Below, in pieces: positions 5,833-5,938 of a DNA stretch of 5,938 bases. Source of the stretch: JBCBSS01 sp039819065 (GTDB taxonomy: Bacteria; Bacteroidota; Bacteroidia; Cytophagales; Cyclobacteriaceae); the NCBI GenBank assembly GCA_039819065.1, contig JBCBSS010000242.1, positions 1-5,938 of the forward strand, in the 5' to 3' direction. A program made the position numbers and the translations under genes. Under the pieces are notes generated by a model. The model saw only the letters and a program-made list of their open reading frames with translations, searched no databases and was not told where the DNA came from. How positions within the stretch are numbered: position 1 is the stretch's first letter; each line of letters opens with the position of its first letter.

Positions 5833-5938
5833 TGGAGACTATACTGTCCTTACCACTAAAGATGATCAATTCTTAAGTTCATCTGGTATTAGTAAACTGG
5901 AAGCCAAACTAGATCCGGAGCTTTTCATCCGAGTCCAT
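5831..5938 (+). other. Inverted copy of LytTR domain sequence, fold-back segment
   Basis: The plus strand here translates to SGDYTVLTTKDDQFLSSSGI followed by SKLEAKLDPELFIRVH, the part of a LytTR domain that should come before and overlap the minus-strand fragment at 5653-5832. The shared part, EAKLDPELFIRVH, is encoded on both strands. Joining the two parts at this overlap gives an 82-residue, nearly complete LytTR domain lacking only about its first 15 residues. The segment is the real gene's sequence in the wrong orientation, not a second gene. Confidence 0.85.
5900..5938 (-). repeat. Right arm of 39-bp perfect inverted repeat, at window edge
   Basis: This is the partner of 5794-5832 with no mismatch. 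It runs to the very last base, which is typical of an assembly that stopped when it ran back into its own reverse complement. Confidence 0.97.

Noticed and set aside
5804..5938. Plus-strand open frame from ATG at 5804 through the LytTR-like sequence
   Set aside because: Its first residues are antisense of the LytTR gene and the rest is inverted LytTR sequence, so it is a by-product of the fold-back.

Overview
The window looks like Bacteroidota chromosome, probably a Cytophagales-type marine or soil bacterium; the order is an inference. Supporting signs are moderate-to-low GC by eye, starts without convincing Shine-Dalgarno sites, a promoter of the Bacteroidota form TTTG-N18-TAnnTTTG, a carboxypeptidase-regulatory/TonB C-terminal fusion, an AGCS symporter with a long soluble insert, an ECF sigma operon and a LytTR-type regulator. 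The sequence begins inside one gene and ends inside a fold-back, so it may be a complete short contig.

Layout. (1) Bases 3-650, +: the C-terminal part of an envelope protein carrying a CarboxypepD_reg-like domain followed by a TonB C-terminal-like domain. (2) Bases 646-683: a perfect 38-bp palindrome, probably a bidirectional terminator between convergent genes. (3) Bases 709-2430, -: a sodium:alanine/glycine symporter (AGCS family) with its own promoter near 2479-2508. (4) Bases 2646-3188, +: a small secreted protein of unknown function. (5) Bases 3303-5642, +: a likely three-gene operon of an ECF sigma factor, a single-pass membrane protein in the usual anti-sigma position (11-bp overlap), and an exported protein whose C-terminal half resembles an outer-membrane beta-barrel. 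(6) Bases 5653-5832, -: the C-terminal end of a LytTR DNA-binding domain, convergent with the operon.

How the genes may work together. The sigma factor, membrane protein and barrel form a plausible envelope-to-transcription signalling unit. The membrane protein would hold the sigma factor at the inner membrane, and the barrel would be either a sensed or a regulated envelope component. No residue proves the anti-sigma role; it rests on position, overlap and topology. The symporter is ordinary housekeeping or nutrient uptake and is transcribed separately.

The oddest feature is at the right end. Bases 5794-5832 and 5900-5938 are perfect 39-bp inverted repeats. The LytTR domain is split across strands at this point: its last 59 residues read on the minus strand, while the 36 residues that should precede and overlap them read on the plus strand. 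This looks like a fold-back chimera or assembly artefact at a contig end rather than a biological switch, though that can only be settled from reads or a relative's genome. I found no RNA genes, CRISPR arrays or insertion sequences, and I do not see a clearly new biological system here.
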